From the NCBI GenBank assembly GCA_958295905.1, contig OY282382.1, positions 2,442,001-2,506,000 of the forward strand: DNA of 64,000 nucleotides. Direction: 5' to 3'. This DNA is from an uncultured Vicinamibacterales bacterium (GTDB taxonomy: Bacteria; Acidobacteriota; Vicinamibacteria; Vicinamibacterales; UBA8438). Shown here piece after piece: positions 28,627 through 38,809 of this stretch. The position numbers and the translations under genes are program-made. Numbering within the stretch: the first letter of the stretch is position 1; every line of letters starts with the position of its first letter. The notes below the pieces were generated by a model. The model searched no databases, had not been told where the DNA came from, and saw only the letters and a list, made by a program, of their open reading frames with translations.

Positions 28627-30273
28627 CTACAAGCGATCCCCGTACTCTTTGACGGCAACCGCCAAGGCCGCATCAAGCCAACGGCTGAACGAGTCCGTAA
28701 TATCGGTGTGCACCGTCCGATAAGTCAAAACGAACGGCTCCAGAGAGCAGACGAAGAAGTCGTGAGAAACGCTGTCCCGATCGTCCGATTGTTCGAAAGA
28801 CTCGAGCCGGGCGAATGCGGTGGCCTCCATGATTCCGGACAGTTCGCGGCCTACATGGTGAAACGACGTGACGAAAATCAGTCGTTCCCGGCCGGCGCGG
28901 AACGATGCTTTGACAAAGTAGTGATTCTCGTCAAAATTCGCGAACGTCTTGGCCGCGATGGCCGACTGCACCACTTCGAACTTGTACCAATGCGCGTTGG
29001 CTCTGTCGGGACCGCCGTCCGTAATGTGGATGTCCGGCTGCGCGATGATGTTGGACACCGGTTCTTTCAAGCGATTGAGCGCCTCCTCGATATACCCGCG
29101 CGTGCGTTGCCGCAGAGTCATGGCCAGATCGTCGACCTTGCGGAATTGCTCGTCCTTCTGTTTCTTTCGCCGTCCAATTTTGTCTGCGAGAGTGTCGATT
29201 ACGGTCGCCGTGAGCGTCTTCTCGTGCGATATCTCGGCGTCGGCGTCGACGCTGAGCGCTTGGAGAATCGCCGTCCGCTCAAGGCTGGCGAACAGCGTCG
29301 TCAGAGGCTCCAGATTACCGAGGTCCGCGCTCTCCAGAGCGCCGATGTAATCACTCCGCAGATCTCTGTCGATGACGAGCGGAAGGAGATCGGCGCGGAG
29401 AAGCACGAGCGTCGTCAGCGTCCTGGCAACCCGGCCGTTGCCATCCTGGTACGGATGTATCTGCGTGAATCGGTGATGAAACCAAGTGGCGAGGATCACG
29501 GGATCCGCGCCGCTCGACTGCGACAACCAGTCAAGCAAATTATCCATCTCCGATTCAACCTGGACGGGAGGGCAATATTCATGAATCGCTCCATCAGGAC
29601 GTCTCGGATTGTTCGCTTGCTCCTTGAACCGCCCCTTTAGCAACGGTATCTCATGCCGGTTGCCCAGCGGATCGACCGCCATGGTCGTGTTCTGGTGTCT
29701 GGTCAGTATCGCGTGCAAGTTGTGGATGAGATCCCTTGTCAAGTCCCGGTTTCCCGCTACCGCATCCATTACCAGTCCGTGGCAGAAGTTGTGCTGCATC
29801 CGGCCGGGACCGTATTCGGCCCAAGAGCGTGTCGTACAGCGGTCGAAATCGCCGAAATCTGGCCGATCCGAGCCGTTTCCGCGCCAGCGCCGGCCAGTTC
29901 TGGCGCGCCGCGGAGTTTTGCCACGGGCTGTTACGCATTGTATTGCGGCTTCCTGATCCTTGAGGATGTCAATGAGCCTCGATGGTTCAATATCAGTACT
30001 CGATCGCGAGACGAGATCCTCCACGAAGCCCTTGGCGACCAAGGCTTCCGTCGTTCCCCGGTCCAGGTCGTAAAGACGCTCCAGTATGCCCGTCTCCACG
30101 CTGAGGCGACGAACCAACCGTTCCGTGAAACGCTGCAAGCTTGCTCCACTCGACTCCTGCAACCGGGCTCGGGATTGCCGCCACGTCTCGTACAGCGGCT
30201 GAATCGAGGCCAAGTCGATTGCGCGCTCCGTATCTGAGAGCTCTTGGATTGGACTCCAGCGATAATCCGGCAC
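28627..30273 (-). CDS. Fic family protein (probable AMP-transferase)
   Basis: The 548-residue protein contains the Fic catalytic motif HPYQDGNGRVAR beginning at about H273, preceded by WFHHRFTQI. A C-terminal region with a winged-helix-like part follows. Fic enzymes transfer AMP or related groups to target proteins. GTG at 30273 is chosen because GAGGAG lies four bases before it; an earlier GTG at 30294 is in frame. Residues about 120-170 are unusually rich in Arg and Trp and do not look like the rest, so a compensated frameshift there is possible. GC content is lower than that of its neighbours, which suggests transfer. Confidence 0.85.
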   Translation of the reverse strand: MPDYRWSPIQELSDTERAIDLASIQPLYETWRQSRARLQESSGASLQRFTERLVRRLSVETGILERLYDLDRGTTEALVAKGFVEDLVSRSSTDIEPSRLIDILKDQEAAIQCVTARGKTPRRARTGRRWRGNGSDRPDFGDFDRCTTRSWAEYGPGRMQHNFCHGLVMDAVAGNRDLTRDLIHNLHAILTRHQNTTMAVDPLGNRHEIPLLKGRFKEQANNPRRPDGAIHEYCPPVQVESEMDNLLDWLSQSSGADPVILATWFHHRFTQIHPYQDGNGRVARTLTTLVLLRADLLPLVIDRDLRSDYIGALESADLGNLEPLTTLFASLERTAILQALSVDADAEISHEKTLTATVIDTLADKIGRRKKQKDEQFRKVDDLAMTLRQRTRGYIEEALNRLKEPVSNIIAQPDIHITDGGPDRANAHWYKFEVVQSAIAAKTFANFDENHYFVKASFRAGRERLIFVTSFHHVGRELSGIMEATAFARLESFEQSDDRDSVSHDFFVCSLEPFVLTYRTVHTDITDSFSRWLDAALAVAVKEYGDRL

Positions 30274-30561
30274 TTTACTCCTCGATTCCCGCACCGGAAC
30301 GTGGCGCCGCGCGCACCGTCCCGCAGCGGATTGCAGGACAACGCACCGCCGGCGCCGCTACTGCCCGTTCAGGCGCGCGCCAGCGAGAATGCCGGTCATC
30401 GCGTGATTCCCCTCGTGGGGCACCGCCTCGTATCCCGTTCTCGCGGTTGTCCAGACGGTTGAGCGGCGCTTCGATGGTTCAGGACTCGCTGAGCACCGTG
30501 GGATTCTGGATGGTGGCGCGGCGGAGGACGGTGTCCGGACCGGTCATCGTTGGAATCCCCG

Positions 30562-31845
<1,284 letters not shown>

Positions 31846-31903
31846 GTCTGTTCGCGGTTGTTTCTTGGGAATCGGATTGTGCCTGGCCGCGCGGGGCAAA
31901 GGC

Positions 31904-32126
31904 CCCGCTGCGTTCGACCGGCGGTGCATCCCGCCTGACTGCGTTGCGCGTCGCTCCGGGGGCGCGTCTGCCCAAACCGTCGTGCTCGGGACGCCGACCA
32001 CCCCGACGCCGCGAAACGTCGGGACCTGTTTCGCAGCAGATGCCCCCCTCGCCGCGCCTTGTCGCCCGGGCGCCCTGCGGCCCGCCGGCGCCCCCGCCCG
32101 TCTCGGTGCGGCGCGAGGTTCGGCCA
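31904..32126 (+). repeat. Dispersed repeat, copy 1 (upstream of gltA)
   Basis: The left end (31904-31946, including TGCATCCCGCCTGACTGCG) matches 48586-48628 at 39 of 43 positions. The right end (about 32070-32121, with GCCGGCGCC and TCTCGGTGCG) matches 48700-48754 and 37331-37370. The middle differs in length and sequence between copies. No ORF is conserved. It fills most of the 333-base gap between gltA and yacG. Confidence 0.7.
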
Positions 32127-32178
32127 CGGGTCATCGGGCGGGCGGGCCGGCTCCGGCCGCGCGGGGATGACGCCGCCG

Positions 32179-32355
32179 TCAGGGCTGTCGGTCCGAGTCG
32201 TCCCCGCCCGCCGCGGCTGCATCTTCTCCGGGGACGCGATACCCGCCGTCCACCCAGTTCCGAAGATCCAGCAGCTTGCAGCGCTCGCTGCAGAATGGCG
32301 CCCATTTCGGGGCCACGGCCCGTTTCCGGCAATAAACGCAGATCGTCTGCCCCAT
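32179..32355 (-). CDS. yacG: YacG-like zinc-binding DNA gyrase inhibitor
   Basis: The 58-residue product has the four-cysteine YacG pattern: CVYC near the start, then PFCSERCKLLDL-like sequence (APFCSERCKLLDLRNWVDGG) and a short acidic tail. YacG binds GyrB and inhibits DNA gyrase in E. coli. The ATG at 32355 gives the usual family length; a longer in-frame start at 32433 adds a tail without similarity. Its closest neighbour is the chromate transporter on the same strand. Confidence 0.8.
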   Translation of the reverse strand: MGQTICVYCRKRAVAPKWAPFCSERCKLLDLRNWVDGGYRVPGEDAAAAGGDDSDRQP

Positions 32356-32490
32356 TCCGCTCGTCCCGGCGCCGGCGTGCCACGGCCCCGCAAGCCCGCA
32401 CAATTCTAGTGCCGGAGTCCCGGCCTGCGCCACCTAAATCCTGGCCGCCCGCGGCGGACGGCGGCCCGGCGCAACTTCTGCCGCGGGCGG

Positions 32491-33627
32491 TCAGGCCGCG
32501 CTCCGCAGGATCGCCCCGACAACCCCGCCCGCCAGCACCAGCCAGGTGGAGTTGAGGCGGGTGGTGAACAACAGGAGGGCCGCGGCCGCCGCGAGCGCCG
32601 CGGCGGGCGGGTCCACGATCGTCGAGCGGAAGAGATTCCAGGTGACCGCGGCCATCAGCCCGAGCGAGGCGACGACGACGCCGTCGAGGACGGCGCTGGT
32701 GACGGCCGAGGCCCGCAGGCGGGGGATCAGCGGCTGTGAGCAGGCCACGAAGAGGAACCCCGGCGCGAAGATGCCGAAGGTGGCGAGCAGCGCCCCGCTC
32801 CACCCGTGCAGCACGTAGCCGATGAACGTGGCGGTCGTGAAGACCGGGCCCGGGGTCACCTGGCCGATGGTGACGGCGTCGATCAACTGGGCGTCGCTCA
32901 GCCAGCTCCAGCGGTCGACGAGGTCCGCCCGGAGGAAGGCCAGCAGCACGTAGCCGCTGCCGAACAGGACCGACCCGACCTTCAGGAAAAAGAAGGTCAG
33001 GCGGGTGAGGGTGATCGGCGCCGCGACACCGGAGCCCGCCGCCAGGGCGACCGTCGCCGGCAGGCACGCCGCGGCGAGGGCGGCGATGCCGGGGCGGCCC
33101 AGCCGGGCCCCGGCCATCACCAGGCCGCCGATCGCGAGCAGCCCGAGCTCGTTCCAACCCCGCAGCGCCAAGCCCCCCGCGGCGAGACCGATCAGCAGGG
33201 TCAGCGGCCCTTTGATGGCGGCGGTCCCGAGTTTCCACAGGGCTTGGGCGACGATCGCGATGATGACGGGACCGACGCCGTACATCACCCACCCGAGCTG
33301 CGGGGTGTCGCCGAAGCGGACGTAGGTCCAGGCCAGGCCGCCGACGATGAGGGTGGCGGGCAGGATGAAACAGGCGCCGGCGACGAGCAGCCCCGGACCG
33401 CCGCCGCGTCGATACCCGAGATGAATCGCCATCTCGGTCGAGTTGGGACCGGGAATCAGGTGGGTCGCGGCGAGCAGATCGAGGAAGTCGGCGTCGGTCA
33501 GCCAGCGGCGCCGCTCGACGACCTCGTCCCGCATCATCGCGATGTGCGCGGCCGGGCCGCCGAAGGCGGTCACCCCCAGGCGCAGGAACAGACCGGCCAG
33601 CTCACGCAGGGCGCCGTGCGTCGTCAC
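32491..33627 (-). CDS. chrA: Chromate transporter ChrA, two-domain type
   Basis: The 378-residue inner-membrane protein has two CHR domains. Each has the family signature: LRLGVTAFGGPAAHIAMM with THLIPGPNSTEMAIHLGYRR in the first half, and FLKVGSVLFGSGYVLLAFL with IGQVTPGPVFTTATFIGY in the second. It is rich in hydrophobic helices (about 10-12). ChrA exports chromate and has been proposed to use proton motive force. Length is typical of the fused form. Confidence 0.93.
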   Translation of the reverse strand: MTTHGALRELAGLFLRLGVTAFGGPAAHIAMMRDEVVERRRWLTDADFLDLLAATHLIPGPNSTEMAIHLGYRRGGGPGLLVAGACFILPATLIVGGLAWTYVRFGDTPQLGWVMYGVGPVIIAIVAQALWKLGTAAIKGPLTLLIGLAAGGLALRGWNELGLLAIGGLVMAGARLGRPGIAALAAACLPATVALAAGSGVAAPITLTRLTFFFLKVGSVLFGSGYVLLAFLRADLVDRWSWLSDAQLIDAVTIGQVTPGPVFTTATFIGYVLHGWSGALLATFGIFAPGFLFVACSQPLIPRLRASAVTSAVLDGVVVASLGLMAAVTWNLFRSTIVDPPAAALAAAAALLLFTTRLNSTWLVLAGGVVGAILRSAA

Positions 33628-33661
33628 GCCGGAATTCCGTCCATCCTCTGCTCCCGGACCG

Positions 33662-34543
33662 TCAGGGTCCGGTCGACCGGGATTCGACGATGCGGGCGTT
33701 CACGATGCCGAGCTCGACCCGCCGGTTCCGGGCATGCGCCTCGTCGCTGTCCCCGGTGTCGAGGGGGTAGGCCTTGCCCAGGCCCACCACCGTGAACCGT
33801 TCGCCGGCGAGTCCGGCCTCGATCAGGTAGTCGGCGACGGCCCGGGCCCGCCGCTCCGAGAGCCGCTGGTTGTACTCGTCGCTGCCGCGGGCGTCCGTAT
33901 GGCCGGTGACGGTGATGGCGAAGTCCTCCGACGTGAACAGGATGCCGGCGATGCGGGAGAGTATCTCCCGGCTCTCCTGCCGCAGGTCCGTCCGGTCGAA
34001 ATCGAACTTCAGAGAGCCTTCGTCCAGGCTCATCACCAGCCCGAGGGCGGTGCGGCGGGTCTCGGCGACCCGGCCCAGCGCCGCGCTCAGACGGTTCATC
34101 TCCGCTTCGGCGGCCTGGCGGGTCGCCTCGGCCTCTTCCTGCGCCCGGCGGGCCTCCGCCTGCGCCGCGAGCGACGTGGCCTGGGCGTCGGCCGCCCGCT
34201 CGAGAGCCGTGGTGGCCCGCTGGTCGGCGTCCGCGGCCACTCTCTGCGCCGTCTCGGCCTCCGCTTCGGCCTCCTCCCGCGCCGCGGCCGCTTCGCGGGC
34301 GGACCGTTCCGCCGCGTCGGCCCGCGCCGTCTGCTCGCGGGCCGACGAGGCCGCGCGCTGCCCGGTGACCTCCAGCGTGGCGATCCGATCGTTCAACTGA
34401 TTGATGTGATTGATCACCCAACTGCCCAGCAACCCCCCGCCGCCGCCGACCAGACTGCCGACGACGATGATGATCGGCAAACGCTGGCCGGCGCGTGGTC
34501 TCCGGCGGGGTGCGGGCGTGCGTGATGCGCGGGTCTTGGACAT
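33662..34543 (-). CDS. OmpA family protein with long coiled coil
   Basis: The 293-residue protein has an N-terminal membrane anchor (LPIIIVVGSLVGGGGGLLGSW, about 22-42), a long Ala, Glu and Arg-rich coiled coil (about 50-165), and a C-terminal OmpA/MotB peptidoglycan-binding domain (FDFDRTDLRQESREIL, then TGHTDARGSDEYNQRLSERR, about 215-234). It likely spans from the inner membrane to the cell wall. It lies 34 bases upstream of chrA on the same strand. Confidence 0.9.
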   Translation of the reverse strand: MSKTRASRTPAPRRRPRAGQRLPIIIVVGSLVGGGGGLLGSWVINHINQLNDRIATLEVTGQRAASSAREQTARADAAERSAREAAAAREEAEAEAETAQRVAADADQRATTALERAADAQATSLAAQAEARRAQEEAEATRQAAEAEMNRLSAALGRVAETRRTALGLVMSLDEGSLKFDFDRTDLRQESREILSRIAGILFTSEDFAITVTGHTDARGSDEYNQRLSERRARAVADYLIEAGLAGERFTVVGLGKAYPLDTGDSDEAHARNRRVELGIVNARIVESRSTGP

Positions 34544-34616
34544 GGGTCGCCCTCAATGTGCCGACGCCCCCATTGTCGCGCAGCGGGGCGAGAAATCAAG
34601 AGGGGCGCACCGACTG

Positions 34617-35888
34617 CTAGAGCTCCCGCACCTGCCGGTGGCCGAGCAGAAACAGGGCCGCCACCAGCGACAGCAGGCATCCGCTCGCGGCGATGACCGG
34701 GGGCGCCGAGAACTGCGCGATGAGCGTCCCGCTCACCAGGCTGCCCAGCGGCATGCCGCCGCGGAACGCCACGAGATAGATGCTGATGACCCGGCCGCGC
34801 AGCTCGTCGGGGACGGTGAGCTGCACCAGCGAGTTGGTCAGCGAGGCGATCACCAGCAGCGCCGTGCCGCCGAGGAACAGCAGCACGTAGCTGGCGCCGC
34901 CGACCGGCAGAAGGGCGAACGCGGTGACGATGCCGCCGAAGACGATCTGGGTCTGCAGGAGCGTGCGGCCCATGTGCGCGAACCGGCCCAGCCAGGCGAC
35001 GACCAGCGCTCCCGCCACCGCGCCGGCGCCGAACGTCGTCATCATGCGGCTGAGCAGCAGGACGTCGTCTTCGGCGAAGACGGGCAGGAACGCCCTGATC
35101 GGCAGGGCGAGCGACGTCGTCGCGAACGCCAGGACCGTCAACCCGCGAAGGGCGCGGCTGTGCCGCACGTACCGAAGGCCGCTCCCCAGCTCGGTCAGGA
35201 GCCGCTGGCGCGTGGCCGGCGCCGGCGGGGGGACCTGCATCAGCCCGAGGACCGCGATCACGACCAGGAACGACAGGCTGTTGAGGCCGAAGCAGGCTGC
35301 CATGCCGAGCCCCACCATGACCACGCCGCCGATGGCCGGCCCGACCATCTGGGCCAGGTTGAACTGAATCGAGTTGAGGGCGACCGCGTTGGGCAGATGC
35401 TGCCGGGGCACGAGGGACGGCACCAGGGACTGGAAGGCCGGTCCCCCGAAGGCTTGGGCGAGGCCGGACATGAACGACAGCACCAGGATGTGCCGCACCT
35501 GGACGACGTCGAAGAACACCAGCGCGGTGAGGGTGAGGGCGCAGGCCATCTGCAGGCCCTGCGAGCCCATCAGCAGATGCCGGCGATCGTAGCGGTCGGC
35601 GACGACCCCGCCGATCAGGGTGAACAGCAACAGGGGCAGCTCGGCGAGGAACGTGTCGAGGCCGAGGAAGAACGCGGACCCGGTCAGGCTCAGAATCAGC
35701 CACTGCTGGGCGATGCGCTGCACCCAGGTTCCGACGGCCGACGTGAACGCGGCCAGCCACATGTTCCGGAATTTGGCGAAGGTGAATGCCGCGGCCAGCC
35801 GGCCGAACAGGGCGGATCCGAGCGGCGGCGCGGCGGCGGGGTCGGGGCGGGATGCGTCGCCGCGGTCTCCGATTACCGGTTCGGCCAC
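34617..35888 (-). CDS. MFS transporter (EntS/MFS_3-like exporter)
   Basis: The 423-residue protein has about 12 membrane helices and MFS_3 features: FRNMWLAAFTSAVGTWVQRIAQQWL at the start, GGVVADRYDRRHLL between helices 2 and 3, and VPDELRGRVISIYLVAFRGG later. Family members export siderophores or drugs. The start is taken as GTG 35888 (VAEPVIGD). It overlaps the end of the DUF983 gene by 16 bases, so the two are coupled. No substrate can be assigned. Confidence 0.87.
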   Translation of the reverse strand: MAEPVIGDRGDASRPDPAAAPPLGSALFGRLAAAFTFAKFRNMWLAAFTSAVGTWVQRIAQQWLILSLTGSAFFLGLDTFLAELPLLLFTLIGGVVADRYDRRHLLMGSQGLQMACALTLTALVFFDVVQVRHILVLSFMSGLAQAFGGPAFQSLVPSLVPRQHLPNAVALNSIQFNLAQMVGPAIGGVVMVGLGMAACFGLNSLSFLVVIAVLGLMQVPPPAPATRQRLLTELGSGLRYVRHSRALRGLTVLAFATTSLALPIRAFLPVFAEDDVLLLSRMMTTFGAGAVAGALVVAWLGRFAHMGRTLLQTQIVFGGIVTAFALLPVGGASYVLLFLGGTALLVIASLTNSLVQLTVPDELRGRVISIYLVAFRGGMPLGSLVSGTLIAQFSAPPVIAASGCLLSLVAALFLLGHRQVREL

Positions 35889-36295
35889 GGAATGTAGAGT
35901 CCTTCGCCCAGGAAGATGATGCTGGTCCAGAGACCCGTGGCCAGACGGAAAAAGAGAAACGGGCCGAGGGCGGCGACGGGGAGCAGAAGGCTGAGCTGAT
36001 GTGACATCGGCAAGGCGGTGAAGGCGTTGATGACCAGGTATCCGCCGGCCGGAAGGATGCCGGACAGCCCGAGGTTGATGTAGATGACCCCGAACCACTG
36101 TCCGGGCTCGCGTTCGAAGCGCTCACCGCACGAGAGGCAGTGGTCGTAGGTGCGGAACCTCGTCCGAAAGAGCCGCCCGTGCCCGCAGCACGGGCACCGC
36201 AGCTTCGCGCCGCGGCCGAGGATGTCGAGGATCTCGAAGAACACCTGCGCCCCCGCGCTGATCACGGCATGGTAACACCCTCCGCCCCGGCGCAT
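35873..36295 (-). CDS. DUF983 family membrane protein
   Basis: The 140-residue protein has the DUF983 pattern: CPCCGHGRLFRTRFRTYDHC with CGERFEREPGQWFGVIYINLG, giving two CxxC zinc-ribbon halves, followed by two or three membrane helices (SLLLPVAALGPFLFFRLATGL). Its function is unknown. It is the first gene of a two-gene unit with the MFS transporter. Confidence 0.88.
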   Translation of the reverse strand: MRRGGGCYHAVISAGAQVFFEILDILGRGAKLRCPCCGHGRLFRTRFRTYDHCLSCGERFEREPGQWFGVIYINLGLSGILPAGGYLVINAFTALPMSHQLSLLLPVAALGPFLFFRLATGLWTSIIFLGEGLYIPWPNR

Positions 36296-36343
36296 CAGCC
36301 GCCGGAGCCGCCGGGCCGCGGCGCGGCCGCAAGGTCGCGCTGA

Positions 36344-37039
36344 CTAACGCGTGAAACCGGCCGCGGCGACGAGCGGGGCGTTGAGGAACTCGACGAAGGG
36401 CGCCAGGGTCTCGAAGCGGCGCAGCAGGGCGCCGCAGAACCGGGGGCTGAGCGCGAGCGCCGGGTCGGGCTCTTCACCGCCCGCCAGATACTGCTTCAGC
36501 TTCAGATAGTCCGCCGCCTCGTGGTCGGCGGGGAAGCCTCGGGGAACGCGCTTCAGGCTCTCGCCGTGCACACCCCCCCGGCGCCGCAGCGCCGGCGACT
36601 CCACGAGACGCCGAAAGCGGCCGGGGTCGGCCGCGATGTGTTGGCGGATGCGGCGCAACCGGGGTGTCCCGGGGGCGTACAACCCGGCGCCTATCCACAA
36701 CTGGCCGGGCGCGAAGTGGAAGTACAGGGCGGCGCTCTCGTTCTTCGGCAGGGTCCGGTGCGTGAACGCGGCGGCCACATGGGTCTTGTACGGGGTCTTG
36801 TCGGGAGAGAACCGCGTGTCGCGGTAGATGCGGTACATGGACCGGGGCGAGGCGACGAGATCGGGGGCGATGCGTGGAAAGTCCTGCGCGAGCCGCTCGA
36901 TGATCGCCAGCATCGGCGTGCGGACGTGGGTCTCGTAGTCGGCCTTGTGCGCGTTGAACCAGTCCCGGGTGTTGTTCCCCTTCAGGGCCTTCAGAAACGC
37001 GAGGGTCTGCTCCGTGAAACGGGGTGCGGCGACGCTCAT
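36344..37039 (-). CDS. DUF2461 (TIGR02453) family protein
   Basis: The 231-residue protein matches DUF2461: FTEQTLAFLKALKGNNTRDW, FNAHKADYE, then YRIYRDTRFSPDKTPYKTH, and LYFHFAPGQLWIGAGLYAP. It is a cytoplasmic protein of unknown function. ATG 37039 is chosen since the sequence matches the family start; the longer frame upstream runs into an intergenic element. Confidence 0.9.
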   Translation of the reverse strand: MSVAAPRFTEQTLAFLKALKGNNTRDWFNAHKADYETHVRTPMLAIIERLAQDFPRIAPDLVASPRSMYRIYRDTRFSPDKTPYKTHVAAAFTHRTLPKNESAALYFHFAPGQLWIGAGLYAPGTPRLRRIRQHIAADPGRFRRLVESPALRRRGGVHGESLKRVPRGFPADHEAADYLKLKQYLAGGEEPDPALALSPRFCGALLRRFETLAPFVEFLNAPLVAAAGFTR

Positions 37040-37141
37040 CGGCCGGAGTATAGCAGCGGGCCGGCGCCGCGGCCCCTCGTCAGGATGTACGGCTTCTCGT
37101 TGGGCAGACCGAAAATGCAGCGACGTCGGCGTCCGGGGAAT

Positions 37142-37370
37142 CCAGGCTGCGAGTCTGCGCCGTAGAACGATGTTGGGCACGATTAGGCCCTGTATATAGT
37201 AGTCGTAGACCTTCGACCCCACTATATGTGGGGGCTGATTTCCTGCGGCACAGACTCCTATGTGCGGTCCGTTTTACGTGACATGCGCAGGCATCTTCGG
37301 AGTGAATGCGGCCTTTGACAGGGCGGGTCGGCCGGCGCCGCCGCTGATCTCGGTGCGCCGGGTCTCAAGG
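37142..37370. repeat. Intergenic patchwork with repeat fragments and a hairpin
   Basis: The 325-base gap 37040-37364 carries no gene. At 37142-37168 there is a piece with GAGTCTGCGCCGTAGA matching the arm of the element at 44981-45002. A weaker inverted partner lies at 37243-37258. Between them is a perfect hairpin (CCCCAC-tatat-GTGGGG, 37217-37233). At 37331-37370 the sequence matches the right end of the repeats at 32084 and 48711. This looks like decayed mobile or REP-type elements stacked together. Confidence 0.5.
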
Positions 37371-37778
37371 GGGGCCGCCGGACCCCTCGTCCGACGCGGC
37401 CCACTTGACGGTCGGGGCGAGCGACCAGTCGAAGGCGTCGAGCCGGTCCGGCCCGAGACGGTCCACCGCCTGCCGCACGCGCGCCGCCCCGGCGATGAGA
37501 TCCGCCACGTCGACGCCTTGACAGACCGGCGCGAACGGGCGCAGGTGGTTGGTCCCGCGCGCGATCATCGTGACCACGCCGTGGTGGTTGCCCCGCCGCA
37601 GGTGGTACAGGGCGATGCCGACCTGCAGAATGCCCTGGTAGAGGCGGCGAATCGGCCGGGTCTCCGCCCGCCAGAGATCTTCCAGGGTCTCGTGCTGGTC
37701 GAAGAACCCGCCGTCGTTGAACTGGTCGATCCCGCGCCGCAACAACGGCGGCGCCGGCTCGTGGCAGGCATCCGTCAC
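37365..37778 (-). CDS. DUF309 family protein
   Basis: The 137-residue protein carries the DUF309 motif (FNDGGFFDQHETLEDLWRAE, then YQGILQVGIALYHLRRGN, about 20-70). It is an all-helical cytoplasmic family of unknown function. The start is taken as GTG 37778 (VTDACHEPAPPLL), because no ATG fits and the family begins here. Confidence 0.85.
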   Translation of the reverse strand: MTDACHEPAPPLLRRGIDQFNDGGFFDQHETLEDLWRAETRPIRRLYQGILQVGIALYHLRRGNHHGVVTMIARGTNHLRPFAPVCQGVDVADLIAGAARVRQAVDRLGPDRLDAFDWSLAPTVKWAASDEGSGGPP

Positions 37779-37881
37779 CGGCCGGATTATAGAGGCGCTC
37801 CGGGAATGATGGTAGGGTAGACCGATCCCGGCCGGATGCCCGCGCCGCGGGAACCGCGGCGGGACCGCACCTTGCGCCGAG

Positions 37882-37985
37882 ACCGCCGGTCGAAGGCGAC
37901 GGGGCCTTCGCCGCTTGGTGGGCGGGCGTGAAATCAGGCGCGCCGCCGGGAGGCCGCCGGTCGAAGGCGACGGGGCTTTCGCCGC
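37882..37985. repeat. REP-like palindromic direct repeat before the glycosyltransferase gene
   Basis: A 33-bp unit occurs at 37882-37914 and 37953-37985 with two mismatches. It contains the hairpin CGAAGGC-gacggg-GCCTTCG, perfect in the first copy. A related copy lies at 40473-40503 inside the last codons of msrQ. It is a candidate REP element. Confidence 0.7.
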
Positions 37986-38003
37986 GGGTTCCGGATACGG
38001 GTC

Positions 38004-38738
38004 ATGTCGGTGGACGATCTCCAGGCGCCAGCCGCCCCCGCCGTATCGGTGATCATTCCGGTGCTGCACGACGCGGCGCAGCTGGCGGCGCTGTTGCCGC
38101 GCCTGCCGGGCCGGCCCCGGTGCGAGGTCATCGTCGCCAACGGCGCCGCCGGCGACGCGGCCGTCGGCGGCGTGCGCCGGACGCGGCCGGACGTGGTCTG
38201 GGTCGAGAGCGAACCGGGGCGGGGACGACAGATGAACGCCGGGGCGGCGCGCGCGGCCGGAGCTTGGCTGCTCTTTCTCCACGCCGACGCGCGGCCGGAC
38301 GCGGGATGGATGGGCGAGATCGAAAGGGCCGACGCGGCCGGCGCGGTCGGGGGCTGCTTCCGGTTGCGGATCGATGCCCGCCGGTGGCAGGCGCGGGTGA
38401 TCGAGGCGGGGGTTCGCTGGCGGGTGCGGTGGTTCGGGCTCGCCTATGGCGATCAGGCCATCTTCGTCCGGCGCGACCTGTTCCGTCGGCTCGGCGGCTA
38501 CCGGCCGATACCGGTGATGGAAGACGCCGACCTCGTGGGGCGGATGCGCGCCCGGGGGCGGTTCTGGCGGTCGTCCCTCGGCGTCACGGTGTCGGCGAGA
38601 CGCTGGGAGCAGGACGGCTGGTGGCGGCGCACGGCCGCCAACCTGCGCATCCTGGGTCTGCATCTGGCCGGCCGTTCGCCGGACCGTCTGGCCGTGCGGT
38701 ACCCGGCGTGGAGGGACCTGGGCGGGGACGGCCGTTGA
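38004..38738 (+). CDS. Family 2 glycosyltransferase (TIGR04283 type)
   Basis: The 244-residue protein has a GT-A fold pattern: VSVIIPVLHDAAQLAALLPR at the start, ESEPGRGRQMNAGAARA, the metal-binding LLFLHADARPDAGW, and YGDQAIFVRRDLFRRLGGY with VMEDADLVGRM. The TIGR04283 family is linked to arsenosugar-type or other small glycosylation, but the substrate here is unknown. It is cytoplasmic, with no membrane anchor seen. Confidence 0.88.
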   Translation: MSVDDLQAPAAPAVSVIIPVLHDAAQLAALLPRLPGRPRCEVIVANGAAGDAAVGGVRRTRPDVVWVESEPGRGRQMNAGAARAAGAWLLFLHADARPDAGWMGEIERADAAGAVGGCFRLRIDARRWQARVIEAGVRWRVRWFGLAYGDQAIFVRRDLFRRLGGYRPIPVMEDADLVGRMRARGRFWRSSLGVTVSARRWEQDGWWRRTAANLRILGLHLAGRSPDRLAVRYPAWRDLGGDGR

Positions 38739-38775
38739 CAAGCCGGCCGCGCCGGAGCGAACATAGCTTATAAGA

Positions 38776-38794
38776 GGGCGATCGGTCATCGCCC
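38776..38794. promoter_or_regulatory. Perfect hairpin upstream of msrP
   Basis: GGGCGAT-cggtc-ATCGCCC forms a 7-bp stem with a 5-base loop, ending 15 bases before the msrP ATG. A TTATAAG stretch lies just upstream (38768-38774). It could be an operator or a messenger leader hairpin. It lacks a T run, so it is not an obvious terminator. Confidence 0.4.
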
Positions 38795-38809
38795 GACTGG
38801 AGCAGCACG

